Assembly (NCBI GenBank): GCA_045614605.1
Contig: JAZLDH010000009.1
Coordinates: forward strand, 62,001-126,000
DNA from: Onthomorpha sp937906975
GTDB lineage: Bacteria > Bacteroidota > Bacteroidia > Bacteroidales > P3
Direction of reading: 5' to 3'
Length of the DNA stretch: 64,000 nucleotides
Translations under genes and position numbers: made by a program
The notes under the pieces: model-generated
Database searches by the model: none
What the model saw: only the letters and a program-made list of their open reading frames with translations
What the model was told of the DNA's origin: nothing
Shown here: piece after piece, positions 36,746 through 47,080 of the stretch
Layout of the letters: every line of letters begins with the position of its first letter
Numbering within the stretch: the first letter of the stretch is position 1

Positions 36746-37222
36746 TTATTCTCTTGTTATGTTTGTTATTTGCAATTTCATCTTTCCAACAGGGACTTCT
36801 ATTTCAGCAATGTCGCCTACTTTCTTTCCTAATAATCCTTTTGCAATTGGAGATGTTATAGAAATTTTGCCTGTTTTTAAATCTGCTTCGCTTTCTGGCA
36901 CTATTTCATACGTCATTTTTTTATTCATCGCTAAGTTTATAAATTCAACTTTCGACATTAAAAGCACTTTTGACGTATCTATTTTTGATTCATCTAACAA
37001 TCTTGCATTTGCAATTAAGGCTTGTAATTTGGAGATCTTTGCTTCTAATAGGCCTTGCGCTTCTTTCGCTGCATCATATTCTGCATTTTCCGATAAGTCT
37101 CCCTTGTCTCTTGCTTCTGCTATGGCCGCCGATATTGCTTGTCGCTCAACGGTTGTCATGTGATGAAGTTCATCTTTTAATTTTTGAAGTCCTTCTTTTG
37201 AATAATATTTTATCTCTGCCAT
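36746..37222 (-). CDS. greA: Transcription elongation factor GreA
   Basis: 158 residues, the normal length. The N-terminal coiled coil has the acidic tip sequence (EARDKGDLSENAEYDAAKEAQ) that enters the RNA polymerase secondary channel. The C-terminal FKBP-like domain ends in ISITSPIAKGLLGKKVGDIAEIEVPVGKMKLQI. GreA rescues backtracked polymerase by stimulating transcript cleavage. It is first in a two-gene operon with the HIT gene, and a terminator of the preceding operon lies just upstream (37249-37281). Confidence 0.97.
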   Translation of the reverse strand: MAEIKYYSKEGLQKLKDELHHMTTVERQAISAAIAEARDKGDLSENAEYDAAKEAQGLLEAKISKLQALIANARLLDESKIDTSKVLLMSKVEFINLAMNKKMTYEIVPESEADLKTGKISITSPIAKGLLGKKVGDIAEIEVPVGKMKLQITNITRE

Positions 37223-37248
37223 TTCGTTGTTTTATTTTGATTAAAAAC

Positions 37249-37281
37249 AAATCGAAGACTGTTTTTAGCAGTCTTCGATTT
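37249..37281 (-). terminator. Terminator of the receptor/giant protein/PorV-like operon
   Basis: AAATCGAAGACTG (37249-37261) pairs exactly with CAGTCTTCGATTT (37269-37281). On the minus strand it continues into GTTTTTAA. Confidence 0.85.
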
Positions 37282-37304
37282 TGTATCGATTTATTTATTC
37301 GTTC

Positions 37305-38390
37305 TTACAATGAGAATGAAATTCCTACTGAGTGGATTCCTCCCATTATTTTTGTAAGTCTGAAACTATAATCTAATGCTAAGTTCATTGCATTCTTACC
37401 TGCTTTTGCTTTTGAAAGAGGTGCCATTACAGAAGCTCCACATGCAAGTCCATTCATAAGGGTTGTTGAACCGTTTTCATCATAAATGTCTGTTGTAAGG
37501 TCTGCTTCGTATGTGTAACCTGCTCTTAACATGAATAATTTCATAAATCCATATTCAAGTCCTAATGTGTATTGGTCTTTTCCAAAGGCCATTGAAGCAA
37601 AGTTACCTGCTACTGTTACTCTGTGATTGTTTTCAGCAAATAAGATGTCGTATGACATACCGATATTCAAGCTTGAAGGTAATTCAAGTGAAGCTGAACG
37701 TTGTTCTAATGTTTGGTAGTGATTAGAGTTTTCAATAAGTGCATTGATTGATAAACCGTCTCCTGAATGACTCATTGATGGACCCCAGTTCTTCAATGCA
37801 ATACCAAATTTCAACTCATAGTTTTCACCTGTAACATATTGAACACCCGCATCAATTGCAAATCCTGTTCCTGTTACGTTGTCTATTGACTCTGTGATAA
37901 GTTTTACAGTTGCTCCTGCGTAAATTGATGTTGAAAATGCTTTAGCGTATGAAACAGCAACATTCATTACACTAGGTTGGAATGTACCATTGTTTCCAAC
38001 TTCTGGTGAATTAACTGTTGTTCTTTCTATTGTTCCAAAATTCATAGCACTAACAGATAATCCTAACACTCCATATTCTCCAAGATTTTGTGCAAGACCA
38101 GCTGCTATATTGCTGATTCCTGAATTTTGCAACCAAGATGTGTATCCAAATGTTACTTCAGTTCCTCCGGCATGTGCCAATCCAGCTACGTTGCTGAAAA
38201 GAGCATCTACTCCGCTTCCGTTAGCAGTATTAACTCCAGACCAACCTGAACTTTTCACCCAAGGGTTTATCAATAAGTATGAAGCCCCTGCAGTTCCTCT
38301 TCTGTCATCATTCCCTGCATTCGCTGTTATACTTGGCACCATTAAGATGCAAAGTATAACGCTTGTCAATATTCTATTTATATTTTTCAT
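37305..38390 (-). CDS. PorV/PorQ-family outer-membrane protein
   Basis: 361 residues from the ATG at 38390. This start gives a proper signal peptide (MKNINRILTSVILCILMVPSITANA) and has AGGA just before it, so the ATG 30 bases upstream is rejected. After the signal comes the family start (GTAGASYLLINPWVKSSGWSGVNTA, then LFSNVAGLAHAGGTEVTFGYTSWL). This is followed by barrel strands, with a last strand ending in VGISFSL. PorV and PorQ are T9SS outer-membrane components, and PorV carries cargo to the cell-surface attachment machinery. Whether this paralog does so is unknown. It follows the 1524-residue secreted protein gene by about 40 bases in the same operon, which suggests a dedicated partner. 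Confidence 0.8.
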   Translation of the reverse strand: MKNINRILTSVILCILMVPSITANAGNDDRRGTAGASYLLINPWVKSSGWSGVNTANGSGVDALFSNVAGLAHAGGTEVTFGYTSWLQNSGISNIAAGLAQNLGEYGVLGLSVSAMNFGTIERTTVNSPEVGNNGTFQPSVMNVAVSYAKAFSTSIYAGATVKLITESIDNVTGTGFAIDAGVQYVTGENYELKFGIALKNWGPSMSHSGDGLSINALIENSNHYQTLEQRSASLELPSSLNIGMSYDILFAENNHRVTVAGNFASMAFGKDQYTLGLEYGFMKLFMLRAGYTYEADLTTDIYDENGSTTLMNGLACGASVMAPLSKAKAGKNAMNLALDYSFRLTKIMGGIHSVGISFSL

Positions 38391-38430
38391 ATTCCTATTT
38401 TCTTTATAAATTTTAAGCAATATTGTTAGA

Positions 38431-41400
38431 TTATTGGAATGAGTTTAAGTCAACTGGTCTTAAAGCTCCAAACCATTTGATTAGTTTTTCACCTACTCCA
38501 TCAGCTTTGATGTGAATCAAATAAACTCCACCTGAGATTGGTAATCCTTTGTGGTTCTTTAAATCCCAATCAACTGATGTTAAAGCTGTACCTCCTCCTG
38601 ATACTAATGAAGCAGAAGGTCCTCTCAATTTTCTAACCACAGTTCCGTCCAAAGCATATATTGTTATGTAACAATCTGGTGGTAGATTTGTTATCTTAAC
38701 AAGGTTTTGGATTTGGTCTTGTTCATACAATGATGCACCAAAATATGGGTTAGGAACAACTGTTATGTTGTCTAATGCTGATTGTGCTGTTTCTGTATGT
38801 CCAAGTACTGTTGCTAAACCTGCATCTATTGAGAATTGGTACATAGGATTGTTATCGTTTTGAGGATTTGCATTTACTCCACCTTCATTGCTAGACCATT
38901 TTGCTAAATATGGTTTTCTAACTCTGATAGATACAGTAGCATCTGTTGGAATTAATGATTGAGATTTCTTTTCTAATTCAACATTAGCATTTCCTGATTC
39001 AAAACAATTTGCAAGTGGAATACCTACCCACATAACTGTTGCAAATAATTCGTGTGCTGCTCTAATTCTAGCTATGTTTGCTGATCCATCAGAAACTCCT
39101 GTTGCTTCGCTTAGGCCTTTCAATATGTTATAAGCCCATGCTCCTTGATCGTAACGTGTTGGTTTTACTACGTTACCTGCAACTGTTACTTCTGAAGTTC
39201 CTAATACATATATATAGTGCATACCACCGAATACGTATCCTCCCATGTCTGTTGTGTTCATTGTAGGGTTCCACAACATATCTCTACCATTTTGATGTCC
39301 TAATGCTGAGTTTTCACCAAAGATGATATTTAGACGTTCTCCTGTTTCAAGGTTAATTGCATATCCTGGGAACCATCCCATACCTTCTCCTGTTCCATCA
39401 GCCAATCCGTCTTTTCCTACTGATTGAGCTTTTCTCAATGAGAATGCTTTTGCATTTCCTTGTGTTAATAATGGGTCATTACCCAATTCTATAACAGGAC
39501 ATCTTGTCCATTTTGATTGATCGTTTGTAAATACTATATCCACTGATGCTAAGTTGTTCATATCGTTAGATATCATACTTACTAACTTACCAGGGTTGTA
39601 TTGGTTTTCGTTTGGTATATCGTATTCGTTGCTTGAATCATAATAGTAAGCATCTGTAAATGCTGGGTGAACATATTCAACTGGTTCAGAGTATATGTAA
39701 TCGTATGATATAGATGTCAATCTATATGGAGCCCACCAACCACCAACACAATTTTCAAATTCTGATTTAGCATCCATTGCTGTTTTTACAGATCCTGTTG
39801 AAGTTGAATATCCTGTGTGGAAGTAGTCTAACCATGCGTTACTTAAGTCTTCTTGATCTGATCCAGTAACACCACCGGCTCTAATCCAGTCTAATGCTTG
39901 TGCTGCATCATTATCTGCAACCCCTGTTAACCATGTTTTTGATGGATCTGCAAAGGTAATTGAAGATGACAATAATGCTCCTGCTATTACTTCACCACCT
40001 TTTGCTTCTCCTGCTGTTATCGTAGCTGCGTTAGAAGATGCTAATGATTTTGGATTTGTTAATTGGATTGATAATCCTAATTCAAATATTATTTCTTCGT
40101 TGATTTCACCAATTGGTCTTGTTGAACGTAATGTATCAACTCCTTCATAAACTTCACCACCATTTGCATTTGTTAGTTCCCAGTAAGCTTCATTCATTGT
40201 TCCTTCTCCTGGAACTATTTTCAAGATGTAATTTCCTGTACGAACTGCTAATGGGTCTACTATCTTAACATTCAATGGTCCATAGTTAACTGAATAAACT
40301 GGTGTTGGTACGAAATTAATAGGGTTTCCATTTTCATCTGTTGCTTCTTCTCCTCTTTTACCAACTAATTGTTCAATAGTTGTTTTGTCAAAGTTCAACA
40401 CTAAACCACCATTTCCTTGTCCTTCAAGTCTAATAACTTCAGGAGACATTCCGTATGATGATTGTAACAATGTACCGTTTTGTTCTGAGTTTGTCATGTG
40501 TGGTATTGCTACAACAGGTTCAATACTTCCGCCTCCACCAAGTTTTCTACTTGCTAAATAAGTTGTTTTTTGTCCATCTAATTTAGTAGCATCATTAGGG
40601 TTGTATTGTTTGAAGTTGTTGTATGCGTATGCTATTGCTATGTAATAGTATTTTTTGTTGTTTGCGATTCTCTTGTCATTTGTAGTAGCAAACTTGTCTT
40701 CTGTGATTTTGAAAGAGTGTCTTATTCCTTTGTTTTCTCCATCAACCATTACTTGTCCACCTAATAAGTCGTTAGTTGTAGTGTAATTAACTAATTTTCC
40801 AATAGGTTGATTGTTTTGTAATGAATCGTAGTTTTCGATATCACATTGTGCAACTAAACGTGATTTTGCTGGGTCATAAATGTCTGCTACTGATACAGAT
40901 TCATCTAATAATTGGAATATTTGATATCCTTCAAATCTATATTTTCTATCGTATTCAATAGTTTCTACAACATTTCCTGCTGTATCTGTTACATCATAAG
41001 AACGAGGAATAGTAACGTCTTCTGCTTCAAATGCTTCGTTTACGTTGTTTCCTGCTTCATTTGTTAAGTATAGTATAATTTCTCTATCAAGTTCTTGTAC
41101 TACTACATTTGGAGCATCTGGTCCTTCCAATACGTTGAAACAGTTGTCAAATAATGCTTGACATTTATCGTCTATTTGTCTTAATAATTCTACTGAAGCC
41201 ATTGGTCCACCACTTGCTGCTTGTGCAAATGGAATACCTACTGTAATGTAGTTAATTGCACCTGGTTCCAATGTAAATGGTCCTGCAGATTGCATGAAAC
41301 GTCTATCTGCTGCTGCATTTCCAGATGATTCTTCTGTCCAAATATTGTTTTTACCATGATCTTCATTTCCATTAGTTCTTGTACCCCAACCCCAAATGTC

Positions 41401-43005
41401 TGAGTTACCTGGGAACATGAAATCTGATTGAATATCTAATTCAAGACCAGTTCCAGAGTTATATCCATTTCCACCATAACGCATCTTGCTTCCATCTTTC
41501 CAGATACCTCTTAAATAGTTATAGTAGTCTGTTGCTTTATCTGGTTCTCCATTGTTTGAATTATCGTTGTTGTAGTAAACGAATCTACGCATACCGAAAC
41601 GTTCATCGTCAACTATTCCGTTACCAAAGTTTACACCATTGATAGCACAAGCGTCAATAGAGTCTCTTGATTTTGGATACCAACAATCTTTAAATTTGTA
41701 AGCATCTTCTGTCAATAAGATATTGTTTATTGTTCCGTCTTCATTTTTATAAGGTTCCAATGCTGCTGGTCCATAAACATCTTCTACTTTGTAAGGGTCT
41801 ACTTTTGGATTATCTCTTCCGTCTGCATCCATATATGGACCTTGGAAGAAGTCGATACCAATTGCAGGAGGGTTTCCTGAGTAAGCGCCTGTTCCTGGAC
41901 CATCTGTTGCTTTACCATTGTAGCAATATCCCAATCCTCTTTCAACATCACAACCAACAAAGTCGTCTGCTGCATATCCTAAGTCTGGGTCAACCCATTG
42001 TGAGAAATAAGTGTTTGTCAATGTAAATGTAGAACGGTTGATGATTTCATATGAATAGAATGTCATATTGTTGATTTCATCATTCATCGCAAAAGCAAAT
42101 GCTTGTGCTCTGATTTCTAATCCGATTGGGTTTTCTGATCCTGATTCTGTGTGTGCATTACCTTTATCATTAAATACCCACCAAATAGTTTCGTCTCCCT
42201 TTAATACTTGGTCAACTAATAATCCTCCGTAAGCTTTTACAACACCACCTGTTCCATAGTTAGGGTTTGTTGTATCAGATTCCATTGTTGGTGTTGGAGT
42301 GTAAGGTACTCCTGGAGGTAAGTTTGCTTTCATTTTTGCAGGACACAATTCTCCACTTAAATCATAGTAAGGATAGTCTCCATCTTCCCAACTATAAACA
42401 CCATCTCCGTTTCTATCAAAGAATGGAGCCATGAATTTAGATTGGTTTTTAGATACATCTCCGTGTGCAGGCCATGTTTTGATTGCTTCTGTTGCTCTTG
42501 AAGCATCTACTCCTATAAATGTTTCGCCTTGGTATTCAAATCCATCAACGAAATATTCTACTTCTGCTTTTGTTATTTTAAAGTGTTTATCCCATTGTTC
42601 ACAAACAGCTTTATCTACTGAAGCGTTTGCATCAACAGTTAATGGACCTGGCCAAAAGTCATCTCCATTTTGTCCGAATTTTAATGCCGCAACACGTAAT
42701 TGAAGGTTAGCATCTTGTCCCCCAATCCACAATGCTGCACAGAACATAGCTGTACTATTACCGTCTTTTGGAACGAAATAACGTGCTGTAGAACCATCAT
42801 ACCACATGTTTCCAGAAGTATTGATACGGGCTCTAACATTGTTTATGCTTAACTCAGCAGAACCTTGTCCTCTACGACATCTTTCTAATTCTGCTTTTTT
42901 TGCTGGTTTTTTTACTGCATACTTATATGTTTCCGCGTATGCAGTAGCTCCAACAAGCATAAAGCACATCAATAATAATGATATTTTACTGCTAATATGT
43001 TTCAT
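38431..43005 (-). CDS. Giant secreted protein (1524 residues) with a FlgD-like C-terminus
   Basis: The signal peptide ends in ATAYAE. Near the N-terminus is a motif I associate with large Bacteroidota surface proteins: NNVRARINTSGNMWYD, then MFCAALWIGGQDANLQLRVAALKFGQ, then NGDDFWPGPL. A calcium-loop-like DRNGDGVYSWEDGDYP lies near residue 200. The C-terminal 100 residues resemble a FlgD/T9SS-type Ig domain (VVPNPYFGAS, ITIYALDGTVVRKLRG, SGGVYLIHIKADG). They are followed by an unusual tail, EKLIKWFGALRPVDLNSFQ, in place of the KLIVE-type end of the other T9SS proteins here. The function is unknown. It lies between a TonB-dependent receptor gene (26 bases upstream) and a PorV/PorQ-like gene. 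Confidence 0.82.
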   Translation of the reverse strand: MKHISSKISLLLMCFMLVGATAYAETYKYAVKKPAKKAELERCRRGQGSAELSINNVRARINTSGNMWYDGSTARYFVPKDGNSTAMFCAALWIGGQDANLQLRVAALKFGQNGDDFWPGPLTVDANASVDKAVCEQWDKHFKITKAEVEYFVDGFEYQGETFIGVDASRATEAIKTWPAHGDVSKNQSKFMAPFFDRNGDGVYSWEDGDYPYYDLSGELCPAKMKANLPPGVPYTPTPTMESDTTNPNYGTGGVVKAYGGLLVDQVLKGDETIWWVFNDKGNAHTESGSENPIGLEIRAQAFAFAMNDEINNMTFYSYEIINRSTFTLTNTYFSQWVDPDLGYAADDFVGCDVERGLGYCYNGKATDGPGTGAYSGNPPAIGIDFFQGPYMDADGRDNPKVDPYKVEDVYGPAALEPYKNEDGTINNILLTEDAYKFKDCWYPKSRDSIDACAINGVNFGNGIVDDERFGMRRFVYYNNDNSNNGEPDKATDYYNYLRGIWKDGSKMRYGGNGYNSGTGLELDIQSDFMFPGNSDIWGWGTRTNGNEDHGKNNIWTEESSGNAAADRRFMQSAGPFTLEPGAINYITVGIPFAQAASGGPMASVELLRQIDDKCQALFDNCFNVLEGPDAPNVVVQELDREIILYLTNEAGNNVNEAFEAEDVTIPRSYDVTDTAGNVVETIEYDRKYRFEGYQIFQLLDESVSVADIYDPAKSRLVAQCDIENYDSLQNNQPIGKLVNYTTTNDLLGGQVMVDGENKGIRHSFKITEDKFATTNDKRIANNKKYYYIAIAYAYNNFKQYNPNDATKLDGQKTTYLASRKLGGGGSIEPVVAIPHMTNSEQNGTLLQSSYGMSPEVIRLEGQGNGGLVLNFDKTTIEQLVGKRGEEATDENGNPINFVPTPVYSVNYGPLNVKIVDPLAVRTGNYILKIVPGEGTMNEAYWELTNANGGEVYEGVDTLRSTRPIGEINEEIIFELGLSIQLTNPKSLASSNAATITAGEAKGGEVIAGALLSSSITFADPSKTWLTGVADNDAAQALDWIRAGGVTGSDQEDLSNAWLDYFHTGYSTSTGSVKTAMDAKSEFENCVGGWWAPYRLTSISYDYIYSEPVEYVHPAFTDAYYYDSSNEYDIPNENQYNPGKLVSMISNDMNNLASVDIVFTNDQSKWTRCPVIELGNDPLLTQGNAKAFSLRKAQSVGKDGLADGTGEGMGWFPGYAINLETGERLNIIFGENSALGHQNGRDMLWNPTMNTTDMGGYVFGGMHYIYVLGTSEVTVAGNVVKPTRYDQGAWAYNILKGLSEATGVSDGSANIARIRAAHELFATVMWVGIPLANCFESGNANVELEKKSQSLIPTDATVSIRVRKPYLAKWSSNEGGVNANPQNDNNPMYQFSIDAGLATVLGHTETAQSALDNITVVPNPYFGASLYEQDQIQNLVKITNLPPDCYITIYALDGTVVRKLRGPSASLVSGGGTALTSVDWDLKNHKGLPISGGVYLIHIKADGVGEKLIKWFGALRPVDLNSFQ

Positions 43006-43031
43006 ACTATTTATTTTTTTATCTTAATTTA

Positions 43032-46000
43032 TTAGAACTGATACGATACTCCTAAATAAATCATTCTTGGTGTAGAGTAATTATAGTAAGCATTGTTATA
43101 ATACATTGTATAATAATCTCTATATGATTGTTCATTTAGTTGTCCTTGAATTATTGTTTGTGTTTCAGGGTCTGTTAAGTATCCATTATCTTCTGGGTCT
43201 CCTGTAACTCCATAAACACCTCTAATGTTCTTTATATTGAATACGTTTGTTATTCTAGCAAAGAAGTTCAACATTGTTGTTTTCTTTCCAACTTTTACTG
43301 AATAAGATTTATCCACATTCATATCAACACGGAATGTCCATGGCAAACGAGCTCCTCTGAAACTACCTACAATTGTGTTTTGGATATTACTATAATATTT
43401 AGTATAAGGTGCACCTGATTGAGCTACCCCTGTGATATTAAACCCTAAGTTTTGGAACCATCTGATGTTTTTAACTCTTTCATTTCCATCTTTATCTACA
43501 ACTACTCTTGTTGTTGTTGGTCCATTATACTTATCACCTCCTTGGAAACGGAAGTCTAAGTTTACTTTAAACTCATGTCTTCTATCGTCAGCTATAGGGA
43601 ACAACATTTTAATATTTGGATAACCTGCTTTAATTAATGATACTAAAGTTGTTGAAGGTAATCCTGTTGTTCCTTCTGCATATTGTAAGGTATAGTTTGC
43701 ATTGATTCTTACATTCTTTGAACGTCTCAAATCATATGAAACAGTGAAACCTTTTGTTGTCATGAAGTCTTGGTTTTCGTAAGAGTAATACATATTTGTA
43801 GGGTCTGCTCCAACATATTGAACCAAGTTTATAAGGTCTCTTGTTTGTTTGTAATATGCTGTTATACCTAATGCAGATGATTTAGAAAGTACTTGTTGGA
43901 AACCTAATTCATAGTTTGTAATCTTTTCAGGTTTCAAATTAGGATTTGAAAATGCTGCTCCTGACATTTTTTCCATGTACAAGTATCCTGCATAGTTTGC
44001 TTGCCATACTCCTGTTGAAGGACGACGAGCGATAACATCGTAAGAAGCTTTAAATTCTGATTTATCTGATACAGGGAATGAGAATGCAATACGAGGCATT
44101 GCAACATATTGTGGTTTGTAATCTTCAAACGCATCTGTTGAGATTTGTGTTGGTAAACCAGTTTCTGTTAAAGTTCCTTTTCTAAATGGTAAAGGTTGTC
44201 CTGATGAACCAGCAACATCATTTGGATTTGATACTAACTCACCATTAGCAGTATACCAAGAGTTACCATTTTGGTTACGGAATCCTCTAATATCTACATT
44301 ATCAACAGTTGTAGATGAAGATAATTTATCAACGTAAACGATATAATCATCACCTATACCATTAGGAATATCTGTACGACCAGCAGCTCTCAATTCTCCT
44401 GCTGTATATGAAGAATACAATAAATAAGGGTCTTTTAATCCCATTTGATTTCCATCATATCTATCAACACGAATACCTATGTTGAAAATCAAATCTCTAA
44501 AGAAGAATTTATCTTGGACATATCCTGCTGCATAAATTGGTTCCCATGCGCCAATGTTTCTATTACCATCAGCACCTGTAAAGAAATCTTGTAATGATTG
44601 TTTTCCTGTCAATTTATTACCTCTGTGGTCATATCCATAATAACTTACTAATGAGTTACCTGTGTTATATAATTCATCAGCAGAGAACATGTCTAATGAG
44701 AACGTTGATGGATCATAACTATCTATATCAATAAACTCTGTTCCATCTACTGCTAAACCTAATGCTTGACGTATTTGTTTATCAAAGAATGTTTGACTTC
44801 CTGCATCATAACGTCTTCCGTATGTTACGTATGGTATTGTAGAAGAATTATCTATAATAGGATTATCTAAATCTCTATATAATAGATGTTGGTTAACTTC
44901 TTGTTTCATTATTGTCCATAATCCAGAAGCATTTAATGAATATCCTCTATATATAGATTGGTCATATTGGAATCCTAATTCTAATTGGTGTGCTCCAACG
45001 TCTGCAGATACTCTTGCAGCAGCATAAATATATTGATTTTCTTGTTTTGAGTAAGAAGATGTTACTACTCCAACGTTTGTAAACATGCTATAAACTGAAA
45101 GAGGTGAATCTCCATTTACCAAACCATTAATACTTCTTAAATTATCATAGTTCATTGTGTATCCATAATCTCTCAAATCTTGGAATTCATCACTGAAATA
45201 AATTTGAGATGTGTATGCTGACATACTTGGGTTGTATTCTGATGGAGTATAATCTACTTGATAGTCTAACCAACCATTATGTTGATAAACATATTCTTTA
45301 CTTCCATCACCATCGATATCCATTCTTACCAATTCGTAAGAATTTCTTTTGTGTGTATTGAAGTATCCAACGTGTCCGTAACGGAATAAGTTGTCTCCGT
45401 GATCTTTGCTATAAGATTCACCATATTCTCTAGAGTAAGATCCAACAACATTGAATATAACGTTCTTAATCAAAGCAGAACTTCCTTCTTCTGAAGGGAA
45501 TTTTTGAGTAAAGTCTGCCATTACTTGGAAACTATTGCTGTATGATTCAGAGTTATTAAAGTTGTTCAATAACATTGAAGAAACTCCACCGTTCATACCT
45601 TTTGAATAAGTGTATTCTGCATTAATTTGCAAACTACTATTCTTAGAAAAACGGAAATCTAATCCACCATCAAGGTAAATTGATGCACTTCCTAAGTTTG
45701 GCTTACGTCCAACTCTTTCAAAATCATCTAAAGTTAAAAACTCTGCTGAATAGTTAACAGCTCCTGTAGCAGGATTATAAATCAATGGAGATTGTCTCAA
45801 TTGTTCTAGGACATCATCTTTTACCATATAGTATCTTCTATCTCTTGGTCTGATGTATCCATCTGCTGAATAAGAAGCAAAACCAGCTAAACGATAGCCG
45901 ATAACACTATTTTCAACCCCTGTTTCTTTATTTTTCTTTTTATACAAAGGTCCTGTAAAGAAAAGGTCTGCTCTATGATAACCTCTTGTATCTAAAAATT

Positions 46001-46718
46001 CAGAAGTTTGATATTGCACAAATCCTTGGAATTGGTTTTGAGGAGGCAATAATGTAATATTTGTTGCACCTCCTATGGCTTCACCTATACTTGCAGGTGT
46101 ACCCCCTAAGATAACTTGAACTTCCGCAATAGATTGCTTTGGTATGTTAACCGAACCTTTTTTAGCAACTCCATTTACATAAGTTTTCATTTGGTCTTGT
46201 CCACGAGCACTACCAGCACCCCCTTCATTGTCTGTAATACCACCGACTGAGGCAATGATACCGTCTACTGTGTTCGCAGTCATCTTATCCAAATCTTCTG
46301 CAGAAATACGCTTTCCTGATTCTGATGAACCTTGGTCAATCAAAGGTATAGAATACTCAACAACTTCAACAACGTCTAAGACTTCTGCTGTTGGTGTCAT
46401 TTCTAAACTACCTTCTAAAGTAAACCCTGAGGCCTTAACTTGTACACCGGTTTTCAAGACAGTCTTGTAACCCATGAACGAAGCTCTGATGTCGTATGCA
46501 CCAGGAGAAAGCGGTTTAATTTGATAATTACCATTTATATCCGTAGTAGCTCCTCCCATTTGTTGACCATTTTGCTCAACAATGACATTCACAAACGGCA
46601 ATGGTTCTTTTGTCTGTGAGTCTGTGATAGTACCCGTAAGAGTTCCTTGCGAATACAACATCAGACTGGTTGTAAGTAACAACCCGAGTGTAAAGAATAA
46701 TTTTCTAAACATGCCCAT
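43032..46718 (-). CDS. TonB-dependent receptor with CarboxypepD-like N-terminal domain
   Basis: 1228 residues. The signal peptide ends near LMLYSQG; a second in-frame ATG two codons later is an equally possible start. Residues 25-105 form the carboxypeptidase-regulatory-like domain (GTITDSQTKEPLPFVNVIV, GNYQIKPLSPGAYDIRASFMGYKT). A plug domain follows (ISAEDLDKMTANTVDGIIASVGG, then EVQVILGGTPASIGEAIGGATNI). The rest is a 22-stranded-type barrel ending in IYLGVSYQF. Such receptors import large ligands across the outer membrane using TonB energy. Unlike SusC, no SusD-like lipoprotein gene follows. The downstream genes encode a giant secreted protein and a PorV/PorQ-like barrel, so the ligand or role may differ. 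Confidence 0.92.
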   Translation of the reverse strand: MGMFRKLFFTLGLLLTTSLMLYSQGTLTGTITDSQTKEPLPFVNVIVEQNGQQMGGATTDINGNYQIKPLSPGAYDIRASFMGYKTVLKTGVQVKASGFTLEGSLEMTPTAEVLDVVEVVEYSIPLIDQGSSESGKRISAEDLDKMTANTVDGIIASVGGITDNEGGAGSARGQDQMKTYVNGVAKKGSVNIPKQSIAEVQVILGGTPASIGEAIGGATNITLLPPQNQFQGFVQYQTSEFLDTRGYHRADLFFTGPLYKKKNKETGVENSVIGYRLAGFASYSADGYIRPRDRRYYMVKDDVLEQLRQSPLIYNPATGAVNYSAEFLTLDDFERVGRKPNLGSASIYLDGGLDFRFSKNSSLQINAEYTYSKGMNGGVSSMLLNNFNNSESYSNSFQVMADFTQKFPSEEGSSALIKNVIFNVVGSYSREYGESYSKDHGDNLFRYGHVGYFNTHKRNSYELVRMDIDGDGSKEYVYQHNGWLDYQVDYTPSEYNPSMSAYTSQIYFSDEFQDLRDYGYTMNYDNLRSINGLVNGDSPLSVYSMFTNVGVVTSSYSKQENQYIYAAARVSADVGAHQLELGFQYDQSIYRGYSLNASGLWTIMKQEVNQHLLYRDLDNPIIDNSSTIPYVTYGRRYDAGSQTFFDKQIRQALGLAVDGTEFIDIDSYDPSTFSLDMFSADELYNTGNSLVSYYGYDHRGNKLTGKQSLQDFFTGADGNRNIGAWEPIYAAGYVQDKFFFRDLIFNIGIRVDRYDGNQMGLKDPYLLYSSYTAGELRAAGRTDIPNGIGDDYIVYVDKLSSSTTVDNVDIRGFRNQNGNSWYTANGELVSNPNDVAGSSGQPLPFRKGTLTETGLPTQISTDAFEDYKPQYVAMPRIAFSFPVSDKSEFKASYDVIARRPSTGVWQANYAGYLYMEKMSGAAFSNPNLKPEKITNYELGFQQVLSKSSALGITAYYKQTRDLINLVQYVGADPTNMYYSYENQDFMTTKGFTVSYDLRRSKNVRINANYTLQYAEGTTGLPSTTLVSLIKAGYPNIKMLFPIADDRRHEFKVNLDFRFQGGDKYNGPTTTRVVVDKDGNERVKNIRWFQNLGFNITGVAQSGAPYTKYYSNIQNTIVGSFRGARLPWTFRVDMNVDKSYSVKVGKKTTMLNFFARITNVFNIKNIRGVYGVTGDPEDNGYLTDPETQTIIQGQLNEQSYRDYYTMYYNNAYYNYSTPRMIYLGVSYQF

Positions 46719-46751
46719 TTCTTTTATGTGTTTCTTAAATTTATAAATTCA

Positions 46752-47060
46752 CTATTTATATGGTCTTTCTAATATTGCAGAATAAATCACTGCTTCTTTC
46801 AAAGAAAATTTCTTATTCTGCTCTACAGAAACTATTTGTTTTTCTTCTTTTCTAACTTGCTCACTTACCTTCTCTTCAGCCCTATGAAGTTCTCTCTCAA
46901 CATCACAACAATACACCTTTTCTTGAAAAGTATCTTCTTCTATTATTTCTTCTAAATCACATGCTTGCTTACTTTCTTGAAGAGGTTCAGCTAACACTTT
47001 CCTAACCTTAACAACAAAAAAAGCAACAAATAATATCAATGTTATAAAAAAAACACTCAT
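46752..47060 (-). CDS. Small single-pass membrane protein of unknown function
   Basis: 102 residues. Residues 2-20 form one membrane helix (VFFITLILFVAFFVVKV), followed by a Lys/Arg and then an acidic, Glu-rich tail with probable helices (VERELHRAEEKVSEQVRKEEKQ). It contains a CC pair (VYCCDVE). The coding assignment is supported by a strong ribosome-binding site (AGGAGTGAATT) and a perfect promoter (47111-47081). It lies between secDF and the TonB receptor gene. The family is not recognised. Confidence 0.7.
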   Translation of the reverse strand: MSVFFITLILFVAFFVVKVRKVLAEPLQESKQACDLEEIIEEDTFQEKVYCCDVERELHRAEEKVSEQVRKEEKQIVSVEQNKKFSLKEAVIYSAILERPYK

Positions 47061-47080
47061 AATTCACTCCTTTAAGTCGG

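Noticed and set aside
38431..43005. SusD-like partner of the TonB receptor
   Set aside because: No lipobox and no TPR-type SusD pattern; the protein is three times too long.
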